Assembly: GCA_902776835.1 (NCBI GenBank)
Contig: CACYRK010000018.1
Span: 1-59,382 of the forward strand
Direction: 5' to 3'
Length of the DNA: 59,382 nucleotides
DNA from: an uncultured Bacteroidales bacterium
Lineage (GTDB): Bacteria; Bacteroidota; Bacteroidia; Bacteroidales; Muribaculaceae
Made by a program: the position numbers and the translations under genes. Positions within the stretch are counted from its first letter, which is position 1. Each line of letters starts with the position of its first letter. This document shows positions 53,356 to 59,382 of this stretch, one piece after another. The notes under the pieces are model-generated. The model saw only the letters and a list, made by a program, of their open reading frames with translations. It ran no database searches and had not been told where the DNA came from.

Positions 53356-54000
53356 ATGGAAAACGACTATAGAAACACTGGCATATTAATGGACCTGGAC
53401 GGTGTGATACTCGACACCGAGAATATCTACACCCAGTTTTGGGATGAGATTGACCATGCCTACCCCACCCACGTGAGCAACTTCGCCCATGTGATTAAAG
53501 GCCGCAATCTGCATGAGATATTGCACACCTACTTCGACAGCGACGATGTGCGTGCCCGCGTCACGGCTATGCTCAACGCTTTTCAGCGCGACATGCGCTA
53601 CAACTACTTTGCGCGCGCCGTCGATGTGATTACGTGGTTTCGCCAGCGTGGCTGCCGCATTGCCGTGGTCACCAGCAGCGACGACGCAAAGATGGCGGCT
53701 GTATATCGTCAGCATGAAGATTTCAAAGCCATGTTTGATGCCATCATTACCGGTGACATGGTATACAACGCCAAGCCTCACCCCGAGTGCTACCTGCTGG
53801 GGGCTAAGGCCATTGGCTGCGACATAGAGCGCTGCTACGTCTTCGAGGACTCAATCAATGGCTTGAAGGCGGGACGCGCCGCCGGGGCACATGTGGTCGG
53901 CTTAGCCACCACAGTGCATCGCGAGGATATCGCGCCCCATGCTCACGAAGTCTACGACTCGCTTGAGCATTACTTTAACTGCGTAATTAAAAACAAATGA
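53356..54000 (+). CDS. HAD-superfamily phosphatase (beta-PGM-like)
   Basis: The 214-residue protein has motif I DLDGVILD with both catalytic aspartates, motif II VVTSSD, the lysine of motif III in NAKPHPECYLLGA, and motif IV FEDSINGLKAG. The helical cap lies after motif I. It resembles beta-phosphoglucomutase-like or sugar-phosphate phosphatases; the substrate is unknown. Its TGA overlaps the rlmH ATG by four bases. Confidence 0.88.
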   Translation: MENDYRNTGILMDLDGVILDTENIYTQFWDEIDHAYPTHVSNFAHVIKGRNLHEILHTYFDSDDVRARVTAMLNAFQRDMRYNYFARAVDVITWFRQRGCRIAVVTSSDDAKMAAVYRQHEDFKAMFDAIITGDMVYNAKPHPECYLLGAKAIGCDIERCYVFEDSINGLKAGRAAGAHVVGLATTVHREDIAPHAHEVYDSLEHYFNCVIKNK

Positions 54001-54470
54001 AAATCACGCTCTTAACAGTAGGAAAAACCACAAGTGGCTATCTCAGTCAGGGCATCGAGGAGTATAGCCGCCGCATAGCGCACTACGCCGACTTTACGGT
54101 GCAGTGCTTGAGCGACGCGCGCAACACCCGCAACATGACCCAGCAGCAACAGCGACAAGCCGAGGGCCGCCTCATCCTTGCCGCACTTGAGAAAAGCGAC
54201 TATGTGGTCCTGCTCGACGAGCATGGCAAGATGCCCACATCGGTCGACTTCGCGCAGTGGCTGCAACGACGCATGGCCAGCGGACTGAAGCGTCTGGTGC
54301 TTCTGGTGGGCGGGCCCTACGGCTTCAGCGAGGAGGTGCGGCAGCGCGCCAACGAGCAACTGTCGCTTAGCAAGATGACGTTCCCGCACGAATTGGTGCG
54401 TCTCATTTTTGTCGAGCAACTCTACCGCGCGTTCACTATCCTCAACCACGAGCCATATCATCACGAATAA
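53997..54470 (+). CDS. rlmH: 23S rRNA pseudouridine1915 N3-methyltransferase RlmH
   Basis: The 157-residue SPOUT methyltransferase has a complete knot region: LVGGPYGFSEEV and the C-terminal LSLSKMTFPHELVRLIFVEQLYRAF (shown here as the family end). It modifies pseudouridine 1915 in helix 69 of 23S rRNA. Translation is coupled to the HAD gene upstream. Confidence 0.95.
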   Translation: MKITLLTVGKTTSGYLSQGIEEYSRRIAHYADFTVQCLSDARNTRNMTQQQQRQAEGRLILAALEKSDYVVLLDEHGKMPTSVDFAQWLQRRMASGLKRLVLLVGGPYGFSEEVRQRANEQLSLSKMTFPHELVRLIFVEQLYRAFTILNHEPYHHE

Positions 54471-54491
54471 CAACACATATCAATATATAGA

Positions 54492-56939
54492 ATGAAATTT
54501 AAAGACTTTGACATTGAAATGAGTGACACTGGCACATCGCACGTGGTGCCCATTTTCACCGAAATACACAAAATCGACAGCGACGGCCAAGACCTGCAGT
54601 CGGGCGAAAACATGCAGGTTCCCATCCTGCCGCTGCGCAACATGGTGCTCTTCCCGGGCATGGCGACTCCTGTGGCAATCGGCCGCGAGAAGTCGCTGAA
54701 ACTCGTCAAGGATGCCATGAAGCAGCGCACGCGCATAGGCGTTATCTGCCAATACGACAGCCGCGTGGATGACCCCACGCCTGCCGACCTCTATCGCGTG
54801 GGCACCATTGCCGACATCATCAAGGTGCTGGAGTTGCCCGATGGCTCCACCAGCGTGATTCTGCAAGGCCGCACCTGTTTCATAATTAACGATTACATTA
54901 CCGAGACGCCATACATGCGCGCAACCGTAACGCTAACCAGCGACATCGAGCCGCGCAACGGCAAGAAGGAATTCACCATTCTGCTGTCTTCTATCAAGGA
55001 GATGGTGCTTGAAATATCTCCTCTTTACGGCGACAATGGCCGCGAGATGGTCTTCGCCATGAAGAATATCGACGACCCGGTGTTCCTGATGAACTTTTTG
55101 GCGTCGAATATTCCTTTCGAGCCACAAGACAAGCAGTCGATGCTCGAGGAGCGCGATGTGCACAAGCGCGCCCGCATGCTCTACAGCAACCTCACCCGTG
55201 AGGCCCAACTGATGGAGTTGAAGGCCGACATCCAATCGCGTACACGCGAAGACCTGTCGCAGCAGCAACGTGAGCACTTCCTGCAACAGCAACTCAAGAA
55301 CATCCAGGAAGAACTCGGCAACTCGGGCGATGACGACTCGGAGCAACTGCGTGCCCGCGCGGCCAAGAAGCGCTGGAACGACGAGGCAAAGCAGCAGTTT
55401 GAGAAGGAACTCAAAAAACTTGAGCGTCTCAACCCGCAGTCGCCCGACTATTCGGTGCAATACACCTACCTCGACCAACTGCTCTCGCTGCCCTGGGAGC
55501 ACTACTCGAAGGACAACTTCAACCTCAAGCGAGTCGAGAACAAACTCAACAAGGACCATTATGGCCTCGATAAGGTGAAAGACCGCATCCTTGAGCACCT
55601 GGCAGTGCTCAAACTGCGTGGCGACCTTAAGGCTCCCATCATCTGCCTGTACGGTCCTCCGGGAGTGGGCAAAACCTCGCTCGGACGCTCAGTGGCCGAT
55701 GCCCTTAACCGCAAATATGCACGCATTTCGCTCGGTGGACTGCACGACGAGGCTGAGATTCGCGGACACCGACGCACCTACATCGGCGCCATGCCGGGGC
55801 GCATCATCGAAGCAATAAAAAAATGTGGCACGTCGAACCCCGTGATTGTGCTCGACGAAATCGACAAGGTTGGCCAAGACTATAAGGGCGACCCATCGAG
55901 TGCGCTGCTCGAAGTGCTTGATCCCGAACAGAACAACCACTTCCACGACAACTATATCGATGTGGACTACGACCTGTCGAAGGTGCTGTTTATCGCCACA
56001 GCCAACAATCTGGCAACCATCAGCCAGCCGCTGCTCGACCGCATGGAGATTATCGAAATCAACGGCTACATCACCGAGGAAAAGGTGGAAATCGCCAAGC
56101 GGCATCTGCTTCCCAAGCAACTCGAGGAGAACGGATTCTCGGCTGGCGAGGTGAAAATCGACAACAAGACGCTGAACTATATCATCGAGAACTACACCCG
56201 CGAGAGCGGCGTGCGTGAGTTGGAGAAGAAAATTGCACAAATCTTGCGAAAGATCGCGCGACTTAAAGCCAGCGAGCAAGAGTTCGACAAGAACGTGAAA
56301 ATCGAGCAGTTGGCTACATATCTCGGACGTAAAACCATGAGCCGCGACCACTACGAGGGCAACGAGTTTGCCGGTGTAGTTACTGGCTTGGCATGGACTG
56401 CCGTGGGTGGTGAAATCCTCTTCGTTGAGTCGTCGCTGGCTCAGGGCAAGGGCGAGCGCCTCACCCTCACGGGCAACTTGGGCGATGTGATGAAGGAGTC
56501 GGCCGTTATTGCGCTGCAGTACGTCAAGGCGCATTGCGAGCCGCTGGGCATCGACCCGAAGACACTTGACAAGTACAACGTGCACATCCACGTGCCCGAG
56601 GGGGCTATTCCCAAGGATGGCCCGTCGGCAGGTGTGACGATGGTCACCTCGCTCGTGTCGTCGTTCACCCAGCGCCGTGTGCGTGACCACCTGGCCATGA
56701 CCGGCGAGATTACGTTGCGCGGCAAGGTGCTGCCCGTGGGTGGCATCAAGGAGAAAATCCTTGCTGCCAAGCGTGCTGGCATCACCGACATCATTCTGTG
56801 CAAGGAGAATAAGAAGGACATCGACGAAATCAGCGAAATCTACATCAAGGGCCTCACGTTCCACTATGTGAACACCATCAGCGAGGTTCTCGACATCGCC
56901 CTCCTACCCGACCTCGTCCCCAACCCCATAAAACTCTAA
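54492..56939 (+). CDS. lon: ATP-dependent protease Lon
   Basis: The 815-residue cytoplasmic protease degrades misfolded and regulatory proteins. It has the N-terminal LAN domain (from [16 protein letters not shown]), a helical segment, the AAA domain with Walker [12 protein letters not shown] and Walker [11 protein letters not shown], and the C-terminal protease domain with the catalytic dyad Ser712 (DGPSAG) and Lys755 (GGIKEK). A 40-residue polar N-terminal extension precedes the LAN domain. It has its own 21-bp spacing from rlmH and is followed by a repeat and a long hairpin. Confidence 0.98.
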   Translation: MKFKDFDIEMSDTGTSHVVPIFTEIHKIDSDGQDLQSGENMQVPILPLRNMVLFPGMATPVAIGREKSLKLVKDAMKQRTRIGVICQYDSRVDDPTPADLYRVGTIADIIKVLELPDGSTSVILQGRTCFIINDYITETPYMRATVTLTSDIEPRNGKKEFTILLSSIKEMVLEISPLYGDNGREMVFAMKNIDDPVFLMNFLASNIPFEPQDKQSMLEERDVHKRARMLYSNLTREAQLMELKADIQSRTREDLSQQQREHFLQQQLKNIQEELGNSGDDDSEQLRARAAKKRWNDEAKQQFEKELKKLERLNPQSPDYSVQYTYLDQLLSLPWEHYSKDNFNLKRVENKLNKDHYGLDKVKDRILEHLAVLKLRGDLKAPIICLYGPPGVGKTSLGRSVADALNRKYARISLGGLHDEAEIRGHRRTYIGAMPGRIIEAIKKCGTSNPVIVLDEIDKVGQDYKGDPSSALLEVLDPEQNNHFHDNYIDVDYDLSKVLFIATANNLATISQPLLDRMEIIEINGYITEEKVEIAKRHLLPKQLEENGFSAGEVKIDNKTLNYIIENYTRESGVRELEKKIAQILRKIARLKASEQEFDKNVKIEQLATYLGRKTMSRDHYEGNEFAGVVTGLAWTAVGGEILFVESSLAQGKGERLTLTGNLGDVMKESAVIALQYVKAHCEPLGIDPKTLDKYNVHIHVPEGAIPKDGPSAGVTMVTSLVSSFTQRRVRDHLAMTGEITLRGKVLPVGGIKEKILAAKRAGITDIILCKENKKDIDEISEIYIKGLTFHYVNTISEVLDIALLPDLVPNPIKL

Positions 56940-56945
56940 TCCCAG

Positions 56946-57001
56946 GATTAGAGTTTATAGATTAGAGATTAGAGATTAGAGATTATAGATTATAGATTTT
57001 T
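56946..57001. repeat. Tandem array of eight 7-bp units
   Basis: Consensus GATTAGA. Units 1, 3, 4 and 5 are exact and the others are GTTTATA, GATTATA, GATTATA and GATTTTT. It begins 6 bp after the lon stop. Confidence 0.85.
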
Positions 57002-57015
57002 GAGTACTCGAGTGC

Positions 57016-57058
57016 AAGATCAGCGGCGCGCCCCATTCCAGAGCGCGCCGCTGATCTT
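57016..57058. terminator. Bidirectional terminator-like hairpin after lon
   Basis: AAGATCAGCGGCGCGC and its exact complement form a 16-bp perfect GC-rich stem with an 11-nt loop between convergent genes. There is no long U-tract on either side. Confidence 0.6.
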
Positions 57059-57111
57059 TGCAGCGTCTTGCAAATTATACGTTTAATTTGTTAAATTTGT
57101 GGTTTTTGGGG

Positions 57112-57639
57112 TTATAGGTTGCGGGGGCGGAAGATTATACGGCACTTGACTGTGGCGGCATCGTAGTTTGCGGGGCGGTCGCCGCTGTCGATGTCGGTGT
57201 CGACCACCAAGCGGTTGGTGTCGAGGGCGACGACGCGCATCACATAGGTCTGGCTCTCGCCAACAAGTGTTATCACACGCCCTTGCACGTTGTAGCGATA
57301 GTTGATGATGTCATTAGAGGTGTAAGGCACAATAAATTGGGCTGTGCCATCTTCCTTAAACACGTAGTAAACGTCGGAGTCCCAATAATGTATTTCGCTG
57401 GCCGGACCGGCTTTCTCCTTATCGTAATAGAAGGCGTAGTCGCGCTTCCACTGGCATCGCAACAGGGCATTCTCGAGTTGCTGCTGCGTGAACTTTGTTG
57501 TGGCGTCGACCATACGGCCATTCTCCAAGAAGATTTGTTTGTCGGTGTCGTGAAACTCCTTCACGGGCACCACATCGTCGTCGCACGACACTGCTATTAT
57601 AGCCACCAAAATGGCAAATAATGAGAGAAAGCGTTTCAT
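57112..57639 (-). CDS. Lipoprotein of unknown function
   Basis: The 175-residue product has a lipoprotein signal (MKRFLSLFAILVAIIAVSC, lipobox AVSC, Cys near 19) followed by DDD, which in Bacteroidales often precedes export to the surface. The rest is a single domain with LENALLRCQWKRDYAFYY and YVFKEDGTAQFIV, resembling the lipocalin-like DUFs of Bacteroidales lipoproteins. The family cannot be fixed by eye. It follows luxS by 3 bp. Confidence 0.75.
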   Translation of the reverse strand: MKRFLSLFAILVAIIAVSCDDDVVPVKEFHDTDKQIFLENGRMVDATTKFTQQQLENALLRCQWKRDYAFYYDKEKAGPASEIHYWDSDVYYVFKEDGTAQFIVPYTSNDIINYRYNVQGRVITLVGESQTYVMRVVALDTNRLVVDTDIDSGDRPANYDAATVKCRIIFRPRNL

Positions 57640-57642
57640 ACT

Positions 57643-58125
57643 CTATGATGGATAATTGATGTTTTCGTCGCTGATGTTGTTGAGCACTTCCACAAGAAAT
57701 TTGCGTGCCTCCCACTTGGCCATGGGCAGGTTGTTGAGCATATAATTGCCGCAGTTGTGAGCGTTGGCACCCGGGATCTCGCCCTCGTAGTTGGCGATAT
57801 ACTCAAAGGTGTCGCGCATCAAGGCCAAGATGTCGCTTGACTCGTGGTCGCCCTTGACGAGCAGGTAATTGCCGGTGCAGCAACCCATCGGGCCCCAATA
57901 TAGTATTTTGTCGCCCCACTCACTGTGGCTGCGCAGAAACGTTGCGGCCAAATGCTCGATGGAGTGCAGCGCACCCTGGCTCACAGCCGGCTCACGGTTG
58001 GGCAACTTCATGCGTATGTCGAAAGTGGTGATCACCTCGCCACTGTCGAGGTAGTCTTTGCGCGACACGTACACGCCGCGCTGCAAGCGGGTGTGGTCGA
58101 CGTTGAAACTGGCTACTTTATTCAT
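57643..58125 (-). CDS. luxS: S-ribosylhomocysteine lyase LuxS
   Basis: The 160-residue iron-dependent enzyme cleaves S-ribosylhomocysteine to homocysteine and DPD, the precursor of autoinducer-2. It has FNVDHTRL, HSIEHLAATFLR with the metal ligands, MGCCTGNYL with the catalytic Cys, and GNYMLNNLP. I favour the ATG at 58125 (MNKVASFNVDH) because it matches the family start. The one at 58137 adds four residues and is adjacent to the mtnN stop. It forms an operon with mtnN. Confidence 0.96.
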   Translation of the reverse strand: MNKVASFNVDHTRLQRGVYVSRKDYLDSGEVITTFDIRMKLPNREPAVSQGALHSIEHLAATFLRSHSEWGDKILYWGPMGCCTGNYLLVKGDHESSDILALMRDTFEYIANYEGEIPGANAHNCGNYMLNNLPMAKWEARKFLVEVLNNISDENINYPS

Positions 58126-58137
58126 GTCTTGTGTCAT

Positions 58138-58815
58138 TTATAAGTTGGCAAGTAATTCTTGGACGATGCCGAAAGTTTGCTGCGGGGCCTCCTCCCAGAA
58201 GTCGGTGTATTGGCGGGTGTTGTCGTGGCTGGCGCCCGGCGAGTCGCTGATTACGCGCAGACTCATAAACGGCGTTTTGCACAAGTAGCACACCTGGGCT
58301 ATTGCGCACGACTCCATGTCGACAGCGAGCACATCGGGGAATAGCGAGGTAATGCGCTGCACAGCCTCGTTAGTGTCGATAAACTGGTCGCCAGAGCATG
58401 TCAGGCCCACATGTATGTTGTCGCGTTTTGGCACGGCAGCCAGCAGACGCTCATTGCCGGGGAAATACAGCGGCAAGCCTTGCACCTCTCCAGCCACACT
58501 TTCAGGGCCGCACCACACATCGTGATATGCCACACGGTCGGCAACCACAACGTCCATCACTGCCACATGGCCTCCCGCTCCCCCGGCAACGCCAGTGTTA
58601 ATCACATAGTCGGGGGCAAACTGCTTGATAAGCAGCGTGGCACCCATAGCGGCGTTCACCTTGCCGATGCCGCACTGCATAGCCACGACGTCGTGGCCAC
58701 ACATCTGCCCCACCAGCACGTCGCGTCCGTTAATACGATGAGTCGTAGTGCCTACGATATGCGGAGCCAACAGGTCCATCTCCTTGCTCATGGCAACAAT
58801 TATTGCAATCTTCAT
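58138..58815 (-). CDS. mtnN: 5'-methylthioadenosine/S-adenosylhomocysteine nucleosidase
   Basis: The 225-residue enzyme removes adenine from S-adenosylhomocysteine and methylthioadenosine, supplying the LuxS substrate. It has IAIIVAMSKEMDLL with the catalytic Glu, VNTGVAGGAGG, and AVDMESCAIAQV with the ribose-binding Glu, followed by the catalytic Asp in VISDSPG. I start at 58815 (MKIAIIVAMSKE). The upstream ATG at 58869 adds 18 residues that overlap the promoter. luxS follows directly. Confidence 0.96.
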   Translation of the reverse strand: MKIAIIVAMSKEMDLLAPHIVGTTTHRINGRDVLVGQMCGHDVVAMQCGIGKVNAAMGATLLIKQFAPDYVINTGVAGGAGGHVAVMDVVVADRVAYHDVWCGPESVAGEVQGLPLYFPGNERLLAAVPKRDNIHVGLTCSGDQFIDTNEAVQRITSLFPDVLAVDMESCAIAQVCYLCKTPFMSLRVISDSPGASHDNTRQYTDFWEEAPQQTFGIVQELLANL

Positions 58816-58844
58816 ATCTGAATTTTTTTGAAATAAAACAATGA

Positions 58845-58875
58845 CAAAAGTACTTAATTCCCACCACAATTCAAA
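58845..58875 (-). promoter_or_regulatory. Promoter of mtnN-luxS
   Basis: TTTG, exactly 19 bp, TACTTTTG on the minus strand: a full consensus match, 30 bp before the mtnN ATG. Confidence 0.7.
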
Positions 58876-58935
58876 ATTAATGCATTTTTTTAACTTGTCT
58901 ATCGCGAGATTTTTTGTGATTTTTCATGTTAGGCT

Positions 58936-58965
58936 TTTGCAATTCAGAAAAATGTAGTAATTTTG
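58936..58965 (+). promoter_or_regulatory. Promoter of tRNA-Ser
   Basis: TTTG, an 18-bp spacer and TAATTTTG, ending 14 bp before the first tRNA base. Confidence 0.6.
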
Positions 58966-58979
58966 CAGCGCAATTCTAC

Positions 58980-59064
58980 GGAAAGATGGTAGAGTGGTCG
59001 ATTACACCGGTCTTGAAAACCGGCGTGCCGAGAGGCACCGGGGGTTCGAATCCCTCTCTTTCCG
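58980..59064 (+). tRNA. tRNA-Ser (anticodon UGA)
   Basis: The acceptor arms GGAAAGA and TCTTTCC pair with discriminator G59064. The anticodon stem-loop is CCGGTCTTGAAAACCGG with anticodon TGA. A long variable arm (GTGCCGAGAGGCAC) and a T-arm with GGTTCGAATCC follow. The 85-nt length and long variable arm are typical of serine tRNAs. CCA is not encoded. A second copy of its 3' end lies downstream. Confidence 0.95.
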
Positions 59065-59068
59065 CAAA
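59048..59068 (+). repeat. att-like direct repeat, copy 1 (inside tRNA-Ser)
   Basis: A 21-bp sequence beginning GAATCCCTCTC and ending CCGCAAA. It covers the 3' half of the T-arm, the acceptor 3' strand and four bases beyond, and is repeated exactly at 59180. Confidence 0.7.
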
Positions 59069-59076
59069 ACAAAAGG

Positions 59077-59100
59077 ACACACCCTCGCGGTGTGTTTTTT
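59077..59100 (+). terminator. Terminator after tRNA-Ser
   Basis: ACACACC and GGTGTGT form a 7-bp stem with a 5-nt loop, followed by a run of six Ts. Confidence 0.75.
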
Positions 59101-59157
59101 GTTTTACGAAAAGACGAGAGGAGGAGAACCCCCATGGGTTCGTTATCGACGAAGTCG

Positions 59158-59180
59158 CTTTTGCAGTTTGACTGCAAAAG
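59158..59180 (+). other. Short perfect hairpin next to att copy 2
   Basis: CTTTTGCAGT and ACTGCAAAAG form a 10-bp perfect stem with a TTG loop, ending on the first base of the second att-like copy. No gene is apparent in 59101-59157. Confidence 0.6.
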
Positions 59181-59200
59181 AATCCCTCTCTTTCCGCAAA
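59180..59200 (+). repeat. att-like direct repeat, copy 2
   Basis: An exact 21-bp repeat of the tRNA-Ser 3' end at 59048-59068. The rest of a tRNA is absent, so this is a duplicated end and not a second gene. Confidence 0.7.
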
Positions 59201-59212
59201 TGGTGGATTCGT

Positions 59213-59245
59213 TTGGTTGGGAGCAATCCCAACCAATTTTTTTTT
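59213..59245 (+). terminator. Strong intrinsic terminator
   Basis: TTGGTTGGGA and TCCCAACCAA form a 10-bp perfect stem with a 4-nt loop, followed by nine Ts. It may be the original terminator of tRNA-Ser, displaced by the 132-bp insertion. Confidence 0.85.
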
Positions 59246-59313
59246 ACGCACTAGCCCCATAAGACGCTGTGATAATAAAATTTGGGTCAGCGGATATTTC
59301 CGGTTGGTGAGTC

Positions 59314-59344
59314 TTGTCAAGTTCACGAATATAGTGTAGCTTTG
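59314..59344 (+). promoter_or_regulatory. Promoter of the partial gene at 59349
   Basis: TTG, a 20-bp spacer and TAGCTTTG. The predicted start coincides with the ATG. Confidence 0.5.
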
Positions 59345-59348
59345 CATT

Positions 59349-59382
59349 ATGAAAACAGAGGAATTACTGCGAGCGATATTGC
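59349..59382 (+). CDS. 5' end of a gene (partial)
   Basis: The frame MKTEELLRAIL runs off the window end. It is too short to identify. The ATG lies 4 bp after a -7 element, which supports it as a real start. Confidence 0.4.
   Translation, partial: MKTEELLRAIL

Noticed and set aside
59180..59200. A second tRNA gene
   Set aside because: Only the 3' end of tRNA-Ser is present; there is no D-arm, anticodon arm or 5' acceptor strand upstream.

Overview
The window looks like chromosomal DNA of an anaerobic gut-type member of the order Bacteroidales, possibly Muribaculaceae or Prevotellaceae. The evidence is a SusC/SusD pair, BspA-like leucine-rich repeat surface proteins, a DUF4293 protein, and many upstream regions with the Bacteroidetes promoter signature TTTG-N19/20-TAnnTTTG. 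GC content is moderate. No rRNA operon and no CRISPR array was seen.

Layout. 1-2041 is a retron-like cassette: the 3' end of an unknown gene, a structured non-coding region with a 12-bp a1/a2 inverted repeat (182-332), a retron-type reverse transcriptase with a YADD active site, and a small helical protein with a possible HEPN motif. 2042-2680 holds relics of the Sel1/leucine-rich repeat gene family whose intact copies lie at 43.7-45.8 kb. 2.7-12.4 kb carries htrA, two small secreted proteins, dnaK behind a sigma-54-type promoter, a NUDIX hydrolase, a large FGE/Big2/dockerin surface protein and a small membrane protein. 12.3-19.2 kb (minus strand) is susC-susD-mutS2. 19.4-25.4 kb carries a lipoprotein with a PhnP-like hydrolase, lepA, a LolC/E-type permease, a Yip1-like protein and smpB. 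25.4-31.5 kb has a PAP2 phosphatase, a PIF1-like helicase with TPRs, a leucine-rich repeat/dockerin protein and a Dabb-domain protein between two long inverted repeats.

31.5-36.6 kb (minus strand) is a four-gene metabolic operon: aminotransferase, CoA-transferase, iorA and iorB. It fits interconversion of aromatic amino acids, arylpyruvates, aryl-acetyl-CoA and arylacetates. Its long leader can encode three consecutive Phe codons just before a terminator-like hairpin. 36.8-43.4 kb holds a UvrD/PcrA-type helicase, an RDD protein, and a five-gene minus-strand cluster (DUF4293, YugP-type peptidase, hisS, Crp/Fnr regulator, TSCPD protein) downstream of a duplicated promoter-like block. 43.7-45.8 kb has tandem Sel1/leucine-rich repeat paralogues. 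46-57 kb is a housekeeping run: dxr, rseP, rlmI, pgk, dnaG, a HAD phosphatase, rlmH and lon. 57.1-58.8 kb (minus strand) has a lipoprotein and the AI-2 pair mtnN-luxS. 59 kb holds tRNA-Ser(UGA), whose 3' end is repeated 132 bp downstream, the pattern left by tRNA-targeting integrative elements.

The strongest candidate for an undescribed system is the retron cassette at the left edge. Next come the Phe-rich leader of the aromatic operon, the sigma-54-type promoter of dnaK, and the duplicated tRNA-Ser end. All calls come from reading the sequence; no database search or folding program was run.
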